DNA of 7,173 bases, from NCBI GenBank assembly GCA_029212955.1, contig JARGOW010000191.1, positions 1-7,173 of the forward strand, given 5' to 3'. Below the pieces are notes generated by a model. The model had not been told where the DNA came from. It did no database searches and was given only the letters and a program-made list of their open reading frames with translations. This document shows, piece by piece, positions 5,923 to 7,173 of this stretch. Position numbers and translations under genes: made by a program. Source of the DNA: Planctomycetota bacterium. GTDB lineage: Bacteria; Planctomycetota; UBA1135; GCA-002686595. Each line of letters begins with the position of its first letter. Position 1 is the first letter of the stretch.

Positions 5923-7173
5923 ATGAAACAACGCCCCCAAATCAAAGCGGCCCCCGCGGCCGGACGGAACCACTCCTCTACGGGTCTTGGAAAAAGACTC
6001 GCGATTGGCTTGGCCACCGCCTTGGCCTGTGTGACGTGGCCCGCCTTGACGATGGGGCAGGAGCCGGTTCAGGGAGAGGAGGAACAAGCTCCCGAAACAT
6101 TGCCCTACCAGGTGTATGACACCATGGAGGTGCGCGCGCTGCATGAGAGTTCCCTGGAGCACCTTGCCGCCAATCGACTTCCCGAAGCGTTGGAGGGCAT
6201 TCAAAACCTGCTCGAAAACCATAGGGGCGAAGTGCTGCCCGCCCAACGGTCCGAAGTGGCCGCCAGCAAGGGTTCGGTTCCCAGCGTGGTCCATGTGGGG
6301 GCTTCCAGCTGGGCCCACGACAAGCTGTTCACTCTCACGCCCGAGGCGGTGGAGACCTATCGCCGCATGTACGGTGCCCAGGCCACGGCGGCCCTGGAAT
6401 TGGCCGAGCGCCAAGGAACCCGGGCCGATTGGGTTGAAGTCGCCAGACGCTGGCCGATCACCGCTGCCGCCGCCCGCGCCCGCTGGGCCCTGGGCGACAT
6501 GGCCATGGAAGCCGGCCGGTACGGACTGGGCCGGAGCTCCTGGGCAAGGGCGCTGGCCTGTGAACTGGGCCAACCCCTGGCTCTTCCCGACTCGCCCGAC
6601 CAATGGCAAAAGGGCTTGAACACCCTGGAAGGTTCCACTTCGAGCGAGATTCAGGAACGGTTCCCCGCCATGCGGTCACGGATTCAGTGGTTGCTTCATA
6701 ACAGCCCCACCCAGGCGGCCCTCTCCCCATTGAAAACGGCCACTCCCCTTCGGCCCGGCGCGGTCTCCCTTCGGACCCTGGATCAGCACGAAGCCGGTTG
6801 GCCCGACCCGTACGAACTTCCGCGCCACCCCTTGATGCACGACTGGGGTTTCCAAATGCAGGGCAGCACGGACGGGGATCGCTTGTTTGTGAACACCTCG
6901 CGCCAACTCTTGGCCCTGGGCATTTGGACCGGTGAAACCCAATGGGCGAGCCCTTTGGACAGCGCAGGCTGGACACCGGAACAGGATGCCGACGGACGCT
7001 TCCGCGAGGCCATGGATTTCCGGGGCGGACTCTTCGCACCGGCCGTGGACCAGGGCGTGGTGGTCGCCTCCTTCCAGTTGCCCTTCGTTCTGATTCCGCC
7101 CGACCACGTCCGGCAGATCCAAATCATTCGAGTGGTGCCCGAGCGCCGACTATTCGCCTTTGACGCCACCAGC
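5923..7173 (+). CDS. Exported TPR / PQQ-like beta-propeller protein, N-terminal part (3' end outside window)
   Basis: The frame starting at ATG 5923 stays open for 417 codons to the window edge. A TGA in the same frame at 5911-5913 makes this the first possible start; no clear Shine-Dalgarno sequence is visible, and the gap to the previous stop is four bases. Residues 1-25 are basic and unusually long for a signal-peptide n-region. A hydrophobic stretch follows (about 26-43), then TMGQ, a plausible signal peptidase site, so the protein is probably exported. Residues 62-212 look helical, and 182-212 (ARWALGDMAMEAGRY, then SSWARAL) fit a TPR helix pair. From about 313 there are patterns typical of PQQ/BamB-type propeller blades: DGDRLFVNTSRQLLALGIWTGETQW and later VVPERRLFAFDATS at the edge. 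Such proteins usually serve as binding scaffolds; nothing here shows a PQQ cofactor or enzyme activity. The close spacing suggests that it belongs to the same operon. Confidence 0.82.
   Translation, partial: MKQRPQIKAAPAAGRNHSSTGLGKRLAIGLATALACVTWPALTMGQEPVQGEEEQAPETLPYQVYDTMEVRALHESSLEHLAANRLPEALEGIQNLLENHRGEVLPAQRSEVAASKGSVPSVVHVGASSWAHDKLFTLTPEAVETYRRMYGAQATAALELAERQGTRADWVEVARRWPITAAAARARWALGDMAMEAGRYGLGRSSWARALACELGQPLALPDSPDQWQKGLNTLEGSTSSEIQERFPAMRSRIQWLLHNSPTQAALSPLKTATPLRPGAVSLRTLDQHEAGWPDPYELPRHPLMHDWGFQMQGSTDGDRLFVNTSRQLLALGIWTGETQWASPLDSAGWTPEQDADGRFREAMDFRGGLFAPAVDQGVVVASFQLPFVLIPPDHVRQIQIIRVVPERRLFAFDATS

Noticed and set aside
6116..6619. Open frame of 167 codons on the + strand in another frame
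   Set aside because: It is internal to the exported TPR/propeller gene, whose own frame is open from 5923 to the edge and shows a signal peptide and family-like motifs. The alternative is rich in Pro, Trp and Arg, as out-of-frame GC-rich translations are.

Overview
The window is a fragment of a GC-rich bacterial chromosome. Five genes on the + strand fill it almost completely, and the largest gap between them is 11 bases. The first gene is cut at its 5' end and the last at its 3' end. I see no RNA gene, mobile element, CRISPR array, promoter or terminator, so the window looks like the inside of one longer transcription unit.

Layout: (1) the C-terminal lid of a MoxR-family AAA+ ATPase (1-434); (2) a soluble DUF58 / VWA-like protein (446-1354); (3) a 726-residue membrane protein with an N-terminal BatA-type double-transmembrane domain, a degenerate VWA domain and a glutamine-amidotransferase-like fold (1357-3537); (4) a 794-residue membrane protein of parallel design with an intact VWA metal site (3534-5918); (5) a probably exported protein with a TPR-like helix pair followed by what looks like the start of a PQQ/BamB-type beta-propeller (5923 to the window edge). 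Genes 3 and 4 overlap by four bases (ATGA), and both have a good GGAGG Shine-Dalgarno sequence inside the preceding gene.

How they may work together: MoxR ATPases paired with DUF58 and VWA proteins form a recurring partnership (related to the Bat operons of Bacteroidetes and Spirochaetes) thought to act as a chaperone or metal-dependent assembly system. Here the ATPase and DUF58 protein would be cytoplasmic, and the two membrane VWA proteins would expose large domains outside the membrane. The last gene would add an exported, protein-binding-type partner. The specific substrate cannot be read from the sequence.

Organism: the gene order, the long membrane VWA proteins with amidotransferase-like folds and the TPR plus propeller protein are reminiscent of Planctomycetota or similar large-genome environmental bacteria. 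This is inference from architecture, not a search result. The most interesting aspect is the tandem pair of architecturally parallel membrane proteins, one with an intact and one with a damaged metal site. The core cassette itself is a known type rather than a new system.
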